64,000 nt of DNA from Leptoclinus maculatus (GCA_032191485.1 JAVDOI010000008.1:17786674-17850673), one strand, 5' to 3'; counted from the stretch's first letter, positions 34,641 through 46,821 are shown. The notes: generated from the letters alone by a model not told the origin. Numbers and translations: made by a program.

Positions 34641-35532
34641 AGTCCTCTTCCCTGTAACCACTGTTCCTCCAACACCCCCCCCTACCTTCCTACCTTCCCC
34701 CCCAGTTACTTATCTCACCCTTCAGAGCCTCTCGTCTTATCCTCGCCTCATCTCTTCGGAGAATATCTCCTTTCCTCGGCCGTTTGCCCAGATATTACAT
34801 TATTGAACAGAAATCACTTTTAGCACTTTGGCAACGGTCAGGGACTCCAAATAGGCACTAGACCACTGTTATCATACATACTAAGTGTTTCGGTCAAGGC
34901 CCATAATTTACATTTTTGGAATGCTGATACCAATGCCAGTGTTGTCAGATTGTAACTGATGAGTTGTCACACGTTTGACCTATTTTAACCTTTTTAAAGC
35001 GTAAAATTCCACGTGTTTCCAACAGAAATCATCCTCGTAAATTAAGTAATGAAGTGGAATCTGATGAAATGGACGACCAAAATCATATGGATCATATACT
35101 ACAATCAATTACAATCAATCAAACGGCAACAGTATCAAATCAGACATACCAGACACTGACTGGTTTTTAATAAAAGGGTAGAAAAACAATATATTCTCCG
35201 GGCTAAGAATTTAAAATGGAGTTTCTGACAATGAGATATGAACGACCAGAATACAGCCGTGTTTTCTTTACTCTTTCCACTCGTCCGTCCATCTGTCCAT
35301 CTACAGTACCCGGCCTTTTCTTCTCCTGCTCTCCCCCTCTGCTGAGAGGTAATGAATGGCGTCCCTCACTGCGCCAAAATCACCTGTTTCTGCCTCAGCC
35401 TTCCTCCACCGCATTAAGTGGGAATTTATGGAGGCAGCTTCCCATTGAACAAAACCATTTCTCTTCCAGTTTGGTTTTAACAGCACTCTTTATTCCCTGC
35501 AGATTTAAGGATAGGAGGCTGGCGTTTGGGTA
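34641..35532. other. Unique non-coding sequence
   Basis: C-rich near 34670-34705; the rest is ordinary. A 105-codon frame at 35216-35533 shows no domain. Confidence 0.45.
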
Positions 35533-35546
35533 GGGGGGGGGGGGGG
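35533..35546. repeat. Poly-G run (14)
   Basis: Fourteen consecutive G. Confidence 0.96.
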
Positions 35547-35989
35547 CTACACCATTAAGGGCTACGGCCCTCCCAATTTCTCTCACACTTTCATTGGGAA
35601 GGCAAACAGCCCTGAGCGGTCTGCTCCTAAAGAGACCTCTGTGAATAGATAGATGCCTGATGGATCAAGTGGCATGCTAACACATGCACGAGGACTGTCC
35701 CATTTCTGGCTCTTTTACACGGCATGAGCCGCTGGATTTCAAATGGGACTTCAAGTCGGGGCACTTTTATTCCTCAACTAAGAATAGAAATGTATAAGTG
35801 AAAGCACAGGCCGGTCTGATACACAGGGGGATACACCAGATGTAACAGCAGGCCACAGAGACATTTGTCCCTGATAGTGAATCTATTACTGAACCCTTTA
35901 TTGAAATTGAGCCGACATGCTAGAGACCCCCTAACATCATAACCTATAAAACGGAGATATTTCATAATTATTCAGTGGCGGCGTATTTG

Positions 35990-36250
35990 GGTGAATCTTT
36001 TAACTGCCAATGACTGTGTCATATATAGCTGCATTAGCGTCTCATTACTTCGGCGATAGGGAGAAGATTTCTTAATGCCTCTCGACAGGCCATGATGTAA
36101 TTACACAGTGTTTGTTGCAAGTCAACATGATAATTTGTGTTTCCGAGGGATCTGTCATACGCCCGGGATGCCGGGCGCATAAATGATTCAACCCCTCATA
36201 AATGTCCTGATTGAAAACAAGCTGTTGCCCAAACCAACTTAACTATCATG
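35990..36250. promoter_or_regulatory. Candidate conserved non-coding element
   Basis: Unique sequence with TGCATTAGCGTCTCATTACT, TGATGTAATTACACAG, ACATGATAATTTG and CATAAATGATTCAACCCCTC. It also holds a CCCGGGATGCCGGGCGCATAA stretch with a short CCCGG/CCGGG palindrome. A strong motif cluster without repeats or frames. Confidence 0.33.
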
Positions 36251-36397
36251 TCATCGCGGCACCTCGTGGCCTCAAAATACACAACAACGAAAAAAGAAAA
36301 AAAAATCCCTGTGAAAATTCATCACAATGTTTGGCGCTGTGAGGCAGAATTATGCATGAAAGCATAAGAAAAGCTTACCTTTCACTTCTGCCTCTGT

Positions 36398-36449
36398 ATG
36401 TGTGTGTGTGTGTGTGTGTGAGAGAGATCAAGATAGAGAGAGCATGATG

Positions 36450-36479
<30 letters not shown>
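36398..36479. repeat. (TG)n then (GA)n compound tract
   Basis: TG at 36398-36420 runs into GA at 36420-36428, and after 23 mixed bases a GA tract occupies 36451-36479. Confidence 0.95.
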
Positions 36480-36480
<1 letters not shown>

Positions 36481-36714
36481 TTTAGTGTATGTGTGAGACT
36501 GTTCTGCAATTCCCCAGAGGCTGCCATTGTTGAAATGTACCCATTCCCACCCTCTGAGCTCGACCTAACAAGGCTACGCAACATCCGCATGGGGGCTGCA
36601 GAGTTTACGTGCATGGCGGAGGGTGTGTGTGTGTGTGTGTTTGTGTGTGAGTGTTTGGGGGCGTTGATTTTAGTTTTTTTAGTTTTTGACTATCTGTTTT
36701 GAAATCTGTGGGGT

Positions 36715-37260
36715 GGGCAGGGTATATTAAAGGCAGAGCGAGGTGTTCCTGCGTTGCCGTCGGCTCCGCTGCACCTCTCTAGCATTCTGACTGTGACCCC
36801 AGCCTTCGGGTGTGTGTGCGTTTTCATTCTCTTTGTACACACTCTCTAAGATGTTCTCGCTCTCCTCCTCTTTTCTCCTCTTTTCTCGTCCGTCCCCCCC
36901 CCCTTCTCCCCTTGTGTTCCTTGCAGAACAGAGCCCCAGATACTGAGGATATTGCCCCTGGTTTATTTGGCCTGTCTCTGTCTCTGTTTTTTTCTTTCCT
37001 CGTTCTCTTGCCATATATATCTCCCGATCCTCCTCCTCTCTCATCTCCTTTCTTTTTTCCCTTTTATTTATCTTCTGCAAGTCCTCTCACTTTGCGATCA
37101 ATACGGTTTTCCGCTTGAAGCCTCGCGGCCAATATGAGAGGAGCTGCGGGATTTTTTGAAGTCGGAATGCTAAACATGTTAAACAGCGAAGATGTTTTGA
37201 AATTTGGGATCATCGGAGAGATGTTAAACGTCTGAATTTGTTTTTCCCAGTTCCCAGCTG
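36715..37260 (+). other. Exon-like or promoter-like stretch, unproven
   Basis: A TATATTAAAGG motif at 36723-36733 is followed by GC-rich sequence, a possible donor (GGGTGTGTGT near 36808) and a long pyrimidine tract ending in CTTGCAG at 36920-36926, which is a textbook acceptor. No good donor follows. A 33-codon frame starting with ATG at 37134 and ending at 37235 encodes an amphipathic-looking peptide rich in Met, Leu and Glu. None of this matches a gene I recognise; chance is quite possible. Confidence 0.15.
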
Positions 37261-38129
37261 CATACTGTACGTGCATCAGACGTTATGGCTTTTTATCAGC
37301 TATCTTTGATCTCTCTCTCTCTGGCTTTTTATATAATGTTTCTGATTCTTGCATTTGAATCTATTAGCGGATCACTAAATCCGGGATGTAGCAGTTATCG
37401 TTACAAAATGAACATGTGATATGCATATTTATGTATTTATAAATCTACTTTGAAAATCGGTTTGCTTCATTTGAAACCAACACAGCATCACCCGATCGTC
37501 CTAGTGCATATTTTTCAAGGTTCATGCGTAGACTCAGTAGTTAAAATCTTGAAAAGATTCCCGAATATATTTTCATTCTGAGGCAATACAAGGCTTTTAG
37601 GTGTTTGATGTTCAATCCTTCATGAGCTCATATCTCTTTTTTTTATCCTTGAACAAGATAATAAACCACTGAAAGCTGAAATATTATAAATAGTATAATA
37701 GCATGATATACTGTACATAGTATATACAGATTTACTCTAAAAAAACTGCTGTTTTTACTTTATAGTCCTATCTATATTATGTAGCTGCCATCAGTTTGAC
37801 ACAATTTATTATATCTCTGCATATAAAAAGCATTTGTAGACAAGGATGTGGGTAGTGGTAATGGGCAAGGTTTTATCTCACTATTGTTCACAACAAATAT
37901 GCACTGATATTGACAGTTTAACAATTGAATACATTTACATGATTATATATCTACATTTTACAGGTTCTTATGACAAAATATGTAATATTCAGTCTGCTGG
38001 CAGCACCACATTCATGCCTGGAAGAAAGCACGAAAGACACATCTAGCTCAGTGTATCCTCAGACTGCGGTTGGTATGATATTTTACGCTTTTTAAGTTGA
38101 AGTTTTTCCTCATTTTTTAGCGTTCTTCT
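37261..38129. other. Unique AT-rich sequence
   Basis: Very AT-rich (for example 37670-37830). No gene or recognised repeat. Confidence 0.45.
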
Positions 38130-38470
38130 ACAAATGTCCAGCAACACGTGTCAAATTTCGGCTTGGTACATTCATACAGTCTTTTCAAAAGAAACTTTTG
38201 TCTTTATTTTTGCCACAGGAAACAACTTAATGAGGTTTAGGCAAAAAAACGACATGATTAGTTTTAGGAAAACCTCATGGTTTGGTCAAAATAACTATGG
38301 GAGGGGCGTTACTTAAGCATGGAAGTTACGTGACAAATAAATCAACATTGGCTTCTGGTTTTCACACAGGACATGAACTGCTGGGTTACAGTCTCTAGTG
38401 TATGGACCCCACATTGCACCCCGACCTTCTGCCTATGCAGAGTTTGTTTGTCATTATATTTCTTGGTTCA
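38130..38470. repeat. Fish dispersed repeat (AGGTTTAGGCA family)
   Basis: AACAACTTAATGAGGTTTAGG, then GTTTTAGGAAAACCTCATGG, TTACTTAAGCATGGAAGTTA and CGTGAC, then ATGGACCCCACATTGCACCC occur in the order of a percomorph repeat I recognise from sequence. Boundaries are approximate and it carries no frame of interest. Confidence 0.6.
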
Positions 38471-38589
38471 CGATTTAGTGGCATACATACAAACATGGGT
38501 TATATATGAATTATTGAGCATTACTTTTTGTAGGTATAGCTAGGAAAGGTCTATGAGAACAGCCTGACCAGCTTAGTGACATTTACACT

Positions 38590-38765
38590 ACCTGTTTCAG
38601 CCATGCTAGCAGCTTGGCTCTATGGAGGCCGATGTCTATCCGTCGGTTAGTTGCTCCATCGCGTTGGTCCAGACTGAAAGATCTAGGCGAGCTGCATGGA
38701 ATGTCATGAAACTTTAGAGATTCATTGTCCTCAGAGGATGCATTACACTAACTTTGGTGATAAAT
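38590..38765. repeat. Fish dispersed repeat (GCTAGCAGC...GGTCCAGACTGAAA family)
   Basis: CATGCTAGCAGCTTGGCTCT, ATGGAGGCCGATGTCTATCC, TTGGTCCAGACTGAAAGATC and CTCAGAGGATGCATTACACT, then AACTTTGGTGAT, match the order of a very common percomorph repeat. This copy is diverged. Confidence 0.62.
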
Positions 38766-39234
38766 AAGGGAGTTAAAGTGATGTGCTGCCCAACGTGGTT
38801 ACTATCTCCGACATTTGGTTGGTACTCGTTTAATGGGAATAGTTGATGCGTCGTACTTTTGACCGCCTTTGTATTTGGGAGATTGTTTGGTTGATCAGAA
38901 CACCACCGGGCACATTTACGGCTGGATGTGCTGCCTCTTCCTGACCTCGAGTTTGAACCAATATAACCTGACAACAGGTAGAAAGAAGTGCTTCTTTGTT
39001 ACCCTCAACCAACCTCTCTCTCCCTCCATCAGTCCCTCTGTTCGCTCTTTGCTCTTTGTTCTCCATTTTCTGCACCTGCTCCTCTCGCTCTCACTGTCGG
39101 ATGGACGGGCGGAAGGCTGCTACATCCCCGATGACGGTCATCATCATCGTCTGTGTGTCCGACCGCCGCTGACGAGCCAGAAAGGCAGCCAGCCAGACAG
39201 CAGGGCTGTGGAAGCAAATGCAAACTGCCCCGTG
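38766..39234. other. Non-coding sequence
   Basis: The 152-codon frame 38869-39327 runs into a proline stretch read from the poly-C run and has no domain. No exon is supported. Confidence 0.45.
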
Positions 39235-39259
39235 CCCCCCCCCCCCCCCCCCCCCCCCC
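39235..39259. repeat. Poly-C run (25), longest in window
   Basis: Twenty-five consecutive C on the plus strand, the longest pure C/G run here. Confidence 0.97.
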
Positions 39260-39394
39260 GTTTGCATCCAACTGTCGAACAAATTTTTATGCAAACTTTT
39301 GAAATTTTGCAAAAAAAAAGAATGTGAATTAAGTGTGTTTTCACTTGGGTTTGGAGTGAATAAATTGGCTTCATGAATGAATAAAAACACTGCC

Positions 39395-39610
39395 ACTGGC
39401 CTCTCAATAATTAATATGACTTGGGAAAGTTGTTATTGCTGTATAGAGACGGATAATGTTTGTCAAGCCACTTTTTGATTGAGCAATAAGGCCTTTGCAT
39501 CCGTGTATTTGAGAAAAGTATAATTATTGCATCATCACATTGAAAAAAACCTCTGTGGAATGTTGGCTATTAATTACTGAGACCATTCAGCTTCTCTGAA
39601 TTTGTAAAAA
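39395..39610. promoter_or_regulatory. Candidate conserved non-coding element
   Basis: Unique, AT-rich and dense in motifs: CTCAATAATTAATATGAC, TTGATTGAGCAATAAGG, AGTATAATTATTGCATC and GGCTATTAATTACTGAG. No repeat, no microsatellite and no frame. One of the best enhancer-like candidates. Confidence 0.36.
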
Positions 39611-39940
39611 CACTAAAACAGAATAACACTTGGATGGAGCGAGTTTTTGTCTTCAGTGAAAAGACGTAAACCTGCATGTGCAGATGTTTTGTACAGCCTC
39701 CATGTGTGTGCGTGTACTGCACGCATCCAGATCCAGACTATTTATATGCACACTTTTACTGATGAACCAGGAGACGGAGGGGTAGACATCAAACCTCTAC
39801 TCTGGTGGTCGTCAATATAGCACTCGTACAGCGATCGCAGCGATTATTAAACACTGTGTTTTAACGCGTGACACCGTGATTGATGTAGTGATGAACAAAG
39901 AGAGAGAAGAGTGAAGGAATGAGGATTGGAGTGTGTGGGG

Positions 39941-40002
39941 GGGGGGGCAGATGAGACTCCAGAGTGACGGCAGATAGGAAGAGAGAGAGAGAGAGAGAGA
40001 GA
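39941..40002. repeat. Short poly-G and (GA)n tract
   Basis: A G-run near 39939-39947 and a GA tract at 39980-40002. Confidence 0.85.
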
Positions 40003-40019
40003 TATTCAGGCCTCACTGC

Positions 40020-40200
40020 TTTTCCTCCAGGTGTCTTTGGCCTGCATGATTTCATCTGCGAGGCCATAATAAACTTCCTTAATGAAATAAGTAATTAACA
40101 TATTATAATTGTGCAGCGGATGATTTTGACAGAGATCATTTTCCATATCTAATGCTATGCTAATTTAATCTGTTCCCCTCCTCTGCCCGACACGACCCTT
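40020..40200. promoter_or_regulatory. Candidate conserved non-coding element
   Basis: Contains GAGGCCATAATAAACTTCC, TTAATGAAATAAGTAATTAAC, TATTATAATTGTGCAG and GCTATGCTAATTTAATC. Unique and motif-rich, ending at a pyrimidine-rich stretch (40185-40340). Confidence 0.32.
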
Positions 40201-41212
40201 TCTGTGATTAAGTTTCATGGCATCTCACTTTCGCTTCTCCTCACCTCTCCCTCTTCATACAAACTCACCCCTCGTCCTCTCTCCCTCTCTCTCCCTTCTC
40301 CCTTCGCTTCCTTTCCTCTTGTCTTTTTCTCTTCTCCTCCGGTGATGGATTGACTCCTCTGCGGAGGTTCAGGGCCTTGTTGTTGTGGTGGAGTTGCAGG
40401 CGGAGGGACGTGCACAGATGGCGGGGGATCGGGAGGCTGGGGGTGGAGGGTGGAGGGTGGAGGCCTGGATCTGCATGTGTGGTCTGATCTCGCTCCTTCC
40501 TCCGCCTCCCCTGCATGGAAAACAAAAAAAAAGGAGAGCAGGAAGCGTAGGAGGTGGGAGGAACAGCGCTGATTGAAATATAGCCGGTGGTCATATGGCT
40601 CTATAGTTTGGTCATCTATAGGTACTGTTTGGAAGAGGTCGTCCTTGTCTTGGACGATATCTTTAGGAAGTCTCTTTGATAAAGAACTTGAGCTGAAATG
40701 AAGTGATACATAGGTGCCAAATGTGGTACGTAAAAGTGAAGCCAAGTGATGTTGTTACAATCCCGATAGTTAACCATCCTAAATTATAGCCGTTGTCATG
40801 GTCATAAACAGATGAAACAGGAAGCTTATTATATTGTTGTTGGCTTGAGGAACAGAGTAACTTCACTTCAGTCATCATGCTAGTAAACCTGAAGAAAAAT
40901 TCAGCCAGCAGAGGAATTCCTGTTTTTTTTACACCAAGAAGGTTTGCCCCAAAACAAATCAATGCCATTTGTGCAGGAATTTGTAGAAACAAAAGTCAAA
41001 TCCGTGATAGTTTTTCGTTGGACAAACAGTCAACGATCAACAGGCTGAACACCGAAAACATTATGATGTCCTCTGTTCCGTAGCCTCGCTGAGAGAGGAC
41101 AGACAAATGGAGCGAGGCGGTTCAAGGGGACAGGGTGGCTGGGAGGAGTGGGAGTCGAGGGACGGATGAAATCAGCCAGCTGTGGTTTGATCTGTCCCAT
41201 GTGATGCCAGGA
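40201..41212. other. Pyrimidine-rich then unique sequence
   Basis: 40230-40345 is C/T-rich and gives an Arg/Glu-rich minus-strand frame that is not a gene. 40600-41090 is ordinary unique DNA without a supported exon. Confidence 0.45.
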
Positions 41213-41360
41213 CCCCCCCCCCCCCCCCCCCTCTCTCTCACTCCGTCTCTTTAACTTTCTCTCTCTCTCTCTATTTTACGCTCTCCGTCTCTAAAGTCCC
41301 TCTCTCCCCTGGCTTCTCTGAGCAGAAGGAGGCACCCACTGGGGGGGGGGGGGGGGGGGG
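41213..41360. repeat. Facing poly-C (19) and poly-G (20) runs
   Basis: C19 at 41213-41231 and G20 at 41341-41360 lie on the same strand, about 110 bp apart with a (CT)n-rich middle. The two runs are complementary and could pair as a hairpin stem. Confidence 0.95.
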
Positions 41361-42329
41361 CTCGCCATTTTCTGTCACCCATGAAATGATGCACACAACA
41401 CAGTCACTACCCCACCAGCCGTCCTGGCCCCCATAATCCACAGCTCCACAGCATATAGAAAAGACTGTTCCCCCACGCCTCCCAATGCTCAAAATACACA
41501 GTTCATGGAGGAAGACAAACTCCCAGTATCTGACCTATGAACACCTGGAACACTGGTTAGATGCTTAATGAGTGTCACATTTCCAACTGATGGGATCGTC
41601 AATGGACGTTCCGTCACTCTACAGCTTCATGGTTTAGTTTTTGATATTACATATATTTTTTAAATGTTTTTACATAAATTATGAAGATGACTTGGCACGA
41701 TGACACAGACCTCTATAGAGTAGTAGAGCAGCCCAAAACTGACCACAACATCACGACCCCATTCAGAACAGGCTTTATTCATAAATCGTAAGAAGTGCGT
41801 AAATGAACGTTCCTGACCATCTTTAATTGAATGTACGCTAGCCTTTCATATTGGATTCAATGTAATAGTACGCTACAGTTATCATAACAATACGAACATT
41901 CAGGCTCCCTCATGTGGCTCAGAGGTGTACTGCAGATATAATGGACAATGGAAGAAATTCTGCAAATGTATTTAGCGACCCTGATGAAATCTCCTGCGTC
42001 TTTGAAGAACGACTGGCTGTAGAGAACATTATGATCCTTTAATTCCAAAGTGTCTTGTCTAGTACGATGGCTTACGGCAGGTGATTCAAACTATTAGTCG
42101 TGTTCCCGGACACATCCTGTTAAAAAAAGAGTTCTCCACGCTCATGTTTCGAAAGTGGAGCTACAAAGGAATGGCGAGTAGAGCAAACAGAGGGAAAGGA
42201 AGGGTAAATAATGAATAAGCAGTATTTTGTAAAACAATTTCCCCTCTTCTAAGTTGAGCACACAAGAACAACTGAGATGTATAAATATTGTAGAGTGCAG
42301 AGGCTTTGTCTGCCTGAATACTCCGCGTT
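41361..42329. other. Unique non-coding sequence
   Basis: No gene or recognised repeat. 41640-41680 is AT-rich. Confidence 0.45.
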
Positions 42330-42521
42330 CTGTGTGTGTGTGTGTGTGTCAGAGAGAAAGAGGTCAGGTGGGGCAAACAGAGGATGAGTAATATGAAAGA
42401 GCTCAGATGTGAACGCAGCCAGTAACAATGAATGAGTGACAGGACACATGCCACTGGGTAATGAGAGGTTCACACCTGCACGTTACCCTTTCCTTTCCGA
42501 TAGCAACACATCCCTCATACG

Positions 42522-42561
<40 letters not shown>
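42330..42561. repeat. Inverted TG/CA microsatellite pair
   Basis: TG tract at 42330-42350 and CA tract at 42524-42561 on the plus strand, with about 170 bp of unique sequence between. Confidence 0.93.
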
Positions 42562-42566
<5 letters not shown>

Positions 42567-42779
42567 TGTAGATAGAACAGATGCAACACATGATATGCCA
42601 GTCAGACTCGCAGTGTTTTAAATGTGTCATCGGTGTTCTGTTTTTTTTTGACACCACCACTGTTTAAGCGAGAACAAACAAACGACATGCTTTCTTCCTC
42701 CCACTCTGAGTGCATTGAGAGTTGAGACGTTGGTAAGGTGGAGCAGCAGAGCACCTTTTCAAAAGTAAAATGTTAAACG

Positions 42780-42838
42780 GACCGCATTCATACAGTGCTT
42801 TTTTTAAAGTCTACCGGCCACTCAAAGGCGCTTTGCAA

Positions 42839-42878
<40 letters not shown>

Positions 42879-43120
42879 TTCATACACTGATGGGGCTGCC
42901 ATGCAAGGTGCCAATCTTGTCATCAGGAGCGTTGAGTTCACTAGTTTCTCTGTGCCTAGCGCCGCCCAAGACGATTGTGTTTGGTTTAAAGAAATATACC
43001 AGAATAAGAATGTATTGGAGGCAGATCGGTTCAGTGTATTCATTTTTCTTCGACACTCTCTGGAAGAGCCGGGGATCAAACCAGTAACCTTCCGATTACT
43101 ACATGGACATTTCTGAGCCA
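42780..43120. repeat. Fish dispersed repeat containing a CA microsatellite
   Basis: AAAGGCGCTTTGCAACATTC leads into the CA tract (42843-42877), then CATTCATACACTGATGGGGC, CTGCCATGCAAGGTGCCAAT and CATCAGGAGCG, and finally GCCGGGGATCAAACCAGTAA followed by CCTTCCGATTACT. This order matches a widespread teleost repeat I recognise. The internal CA tract is part of the family rather than a separate event. Confidence 0.68.
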
Positions 43121-44483
43121 TGCTGACCAATAAAACAGTAAGAGTAGAGTATATGCTGTCATTTGACAACATCAACCATCCTCACCTCACCTTTAAAAAT
43201 GAAACCAAAAAACAAAAGTTGTTCTTCACCTCATCAGATCATCATCATCAAGTGTCGAGTGAAGCGTTTCTCAATAAAAGACACAAACAAGGAAACGGCC
43301 CCTCTCAAGACCAGGGACTATTTCCTTCATGATTGTGTCAAAGCGAGCACATGCTGTATTTTTATCCTCTTTGAAATATCTTCCCGCCGCATAAACGACC
43401 TCCTCAAACAACAGGTGCTAAGAACTGAAATCGATAATTTTTGTACATCTCCTTCCCCCTCTCTTTTTCTCCGTCTCCGAGACGGTGGCATCACAGGGAC
43501 CTAATGGTAATCGAAGGCTGTCCCCTCAGTCAAATGAAAACATCGAGCGTCACTCTGTACAAATCAGGGATAAGAGAGAGAAAGTGTGTGTGTGTGTGTG
43601 AGAGAGAAAAGCATGGAACTCAGTCTCTCAGTGGAATTCAGATCCTTTAGTAGGCTTTATTTGCATAAAAAGGTACCAATAATGTGCCAATACATGTCAA
43701 GACAACCAACACAAGACTGCTAGAGGCGTGGGGGAATATGTTCAATATTATCATCAGACAGACAAGCACTTTATTAGAGCTGTAGAGAGGTAGAGAGGTA
43801 AACAGAACAGGTGTTTTAAGACATAAGCACATTGTGAAAGTGTCAGATGGATGTAATACATTTTGATTTGATTGAAAACCTACCGTGCAAACGGGACAGT
43901 CAATAAAAATGTACTTATATACCTATACTGACATTCTATTAGTCTATTAGAAACGCAGATAAAGTTTTCTTACAGTGTAATCCTCAAATATTACATTCTA
44001 GGTAATGTTAAGTCGTTAACTTTACAGCCCCCCCAATAACGGAGCCGCTCGCACATTACCTTTAACAGCATGCAAATTCAAACGTTGGCAAACAAATAAT
44101 TGAGGGGAAAACATATCTGCACATGAAACCTAAATATCATTTCATCCCTTCCTTTCCTTTTCTCGGCGCCCCCTCCCGTCATCCCCTCACCCCCACACCC
44201 AAAAACCATCTCCCAGTGTGTCTTCCCTCTTTATCTCTGTCTCACTGTTTCTCTCTGGCTCGTCTCTGAGGTTCATGGGGAGATCTCAACATCCCTAAAT
44301 CATCATCAGAATGAGAAAGGAGTCCCAGGGCTAATGCAATGCAGATATGTTGTCTTTTGTGTCGGAATATGAGAAAAGGAATTTATGTGAGGCGCTCGGT
44401 GAGTCAGAATTCATTTCTTGCTCGAGCTTTTGCCCTGCAGTCAAACGTAAACTGACTGCAGACTCAGCTGGCTGACTGAGTGA

Positions 44484-44485
<2 letters not shown>
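43121..44485. other. Unique non-coding sequence, no gene
   Basis: Includes a short TG tract (about 43583-43600) and an ATC-rich stretch at 43238-43252. Frames such as 43163-43504 lack a domain. Confidence 0.45.
44030..44155. promoter_or_regulatory. Candidate regulatory block
   Basis: Contains GCATGCAAATTCAAACG, AACAAATAATTGAGGGG and CCTAAATATCATTTCATCC. Unique and motif-rich. Confidence 0.24.
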
Positions 44486-44533
<48 letters not shown>

Positions 44534-44548
44534 AGAGAGAGAGAGAGG
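44486..44548. repeat. (CA)n then (GA)n compound tract
   Basis: CA at 44486-44532 runs into a GA stretch to 44548. Confidence 0.96.
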
Positions 44549-45278
44549 CATGCAGACTCAACCCACTCAATATACACGGATGGACTCCCTCAGCACTCAG
44601 CACATCCATACACTCATGTTCACCTCAATAGAGTGCGCCTGTGTGCTAAGAGTGGCCCTCTCCATCCTTGAGTGACAGGTGTACATGGGTGGCACAATGG
44701 CCGCCAATATTGTCCGGCGACCATGGTAACAATGGCCCGTCTCCAGGGAAATGGGGAGCCTCGCAGTCGCCGGCCGTCAGACATGAAAAGAGAACATTTC
44801 AGGTGGCGGTGGGGAAAAAGAAGGAAGAAGAAAAAAAAAAAAACATTTTGAGGGTTTGTGCTAATCAACATTGCCGGCGGCAAGCGCTTTGATAGGGAAA
44901 TAGGATTCTGATCCTTGATTATAATATAGGGCACAATCTGAAACGGCTCACACACACTCAGAGTCTGAATACGCGAGCTGACAATCAAGAACGTGGTCTC
45001 TCCTTGACCATTAAATACACCCGCTGTATTAATTTACCACATCTGAGGAATAAATATGAGCGGAAGCAAAACATCCTAAACGTACAGCTGTTAAACATCA
45101 GATTTTTGTAGAGAACACGCGGGATGCATGGGAAGTGAACACAGCGCTGTGAATATTAACAAAGGACGGGTCAGGTCTTCAAACAATACGGTTGCACAGA
45201 AAACATAGCCTGGATGATCTTCACCGCTGATGGAGAGCGCTAAAAGGGACAGCTAACAAGTTTGTGTATAATGTGTGT
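44549..45278. other. Unique non-coding sequence
   Basis: 45000-45180 has CCATTAAATACACCCGC, GTATTAATTTACCAC and GAATATTAACAAAGG, weakly suggestive of regulatory DNA. No gene. Confidence 0.4.
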
Positions 45279-45284
45279 GAGAGG

Positions 45285-45318
<34 letters not shown>

Positions 45319-45450
45319 GGGACAGGAAGAGAGAGACAGAGAGTGATGTACTCTTATCAGTCTTCCCAGTCCTCAGCAGCAGCAGATAAACAGAAGTGTG
45401 AAGGGCAGTTGCGCTGCAGGGGGCTGATTGACATGGCTGGCGCCCAAAGA

Positions 45451-45498
<48 letters not shown>
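45279..45498. repeat. (GA)n and (CA)n tracts
   Basis: GA at 45279-45310 and CA at 45454-45498, with unique DNA between. Confidence 0.94.
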
Positions 45499-46510
45499 AA
45501 TTTGCCTTTTGCTTTCCTCACTTCAGCAAATATCCACAAATGTGAGTAGCACAGCTAGTACTACAGCTGTCCAATAGATGAATTATAGGACTGACTGTCT
45601 GATTTACAAGAATTTAGTTTAATTTCAGTGAATCTAGCAATAATATATCATTGGCTGTTTACCTGTGCTGTCTTGGTGTGAATACTATGAACAAAGGAGC
45701 CTGTGATTTAGACTATTGCTTCCTGACCTTTTTGCCTTGTGAACGCCTAAAAAGAAGGAATGTAACCACTGAACACAGGTTATGAACTTGAGGACACGAT
45801 GAGTGATTTTAGTCTTTTCAGATTCCTGTCTGAAGGATTTTTAGGGGTTCTAAAGACTTGGAATGATCCTGTATTTCACAAGAAAGGAGCATTTTCTGAA
45901 TACTGGCCTTCTACAACTCTTGTCTTTTTTTCTTTTTTTTTAACTCATTTTGCTTTGAAAGAGCAGCACCCGCTTCCTGTTTCGTGTTATAAAGCATATC
46001 TCCCGTCTTGTCGCATATTGTAGCAGTAGGTTTGCGACGTAGAGGTCGGCCGAAGCCACCGCGGTCTCGTTCCTTCAAGGTTGTCAAATGAAACATCTCA
46101 ATCAATGCCGCCATGCTTTATTTAGGTTAAAGAAGTGTGACACGTGAATCGCTTGTATACTCATTTATTTGCGATGTATTGCAAATTAACTCAATCACAC
46201 ACATACGAGGTCATTTAAGCTGCGCCATGTGTGTATGAGTGAAGATAAACACCACGTCAGTACCAGCAGCTCAAAGCAAGTATTTGGATTAAAGCAGAGG
46301 CGAAGAAAAATAAAAAAAGAACTAGCAGGGAGGACAGGGGAGGATGGAGACTGTTGAGAGTCTTGATGGACAGCCACAATGCACCTTGTGTGTCTTTTTG
46401 AATATGTGTGTTTGAAGGGTATTTTTGCAGAATGCATGTGCATGTCCACCTTTTACACGTGCCACCTGCTTGGGTTTGGCGTGCTTATGCATATTGGTTT
46501 GCATCTATGA

Positions 46511-46512
<2 letters not shown>
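45499..46512. other. Unique non-coding sequence
   Basis: No gene, RNA or mobile element recognised. Confidence 0.45.

Positions 46513-46590
<78 letters not shown>
46513..46590. repeat. (TG)n microsatellite
   Basis: About 39 perfect TG units on the plus strand. Confidence 0.98.
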
Positions 46591-46593
<3 letters not shown>

Positions 46594-46757
46594 CGGTTGT
46601 TTTCAGTGTGTTAGCAGATTATTGAGCAGGCATGCCCCGTGGCACCATGCTGTTCCACACCAAACAGTGAAACCAATACCTTTTTGTCGCTGATAAAACT
46701 GGATGGCCAGAGATAGGCATGCATATTATCTCACACACACACACTGCTCAGTTAGCT

Positions 46758-46759
<2 letters not shown>

Positions 46760-46820
<61 letters not shown>
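46760..46820. repeat. (TG)n microsatellite
   Basis: About 28 TG units, ending in TGCGTGCA. Confidence 0.98.

Positions 46821-46821
<1 letters not shown>

Noticed and set aside
38869..39327. 152-codon plus-strand frame
   Set aside because: Runs through the C25 run as a proline stretch and has no domain.
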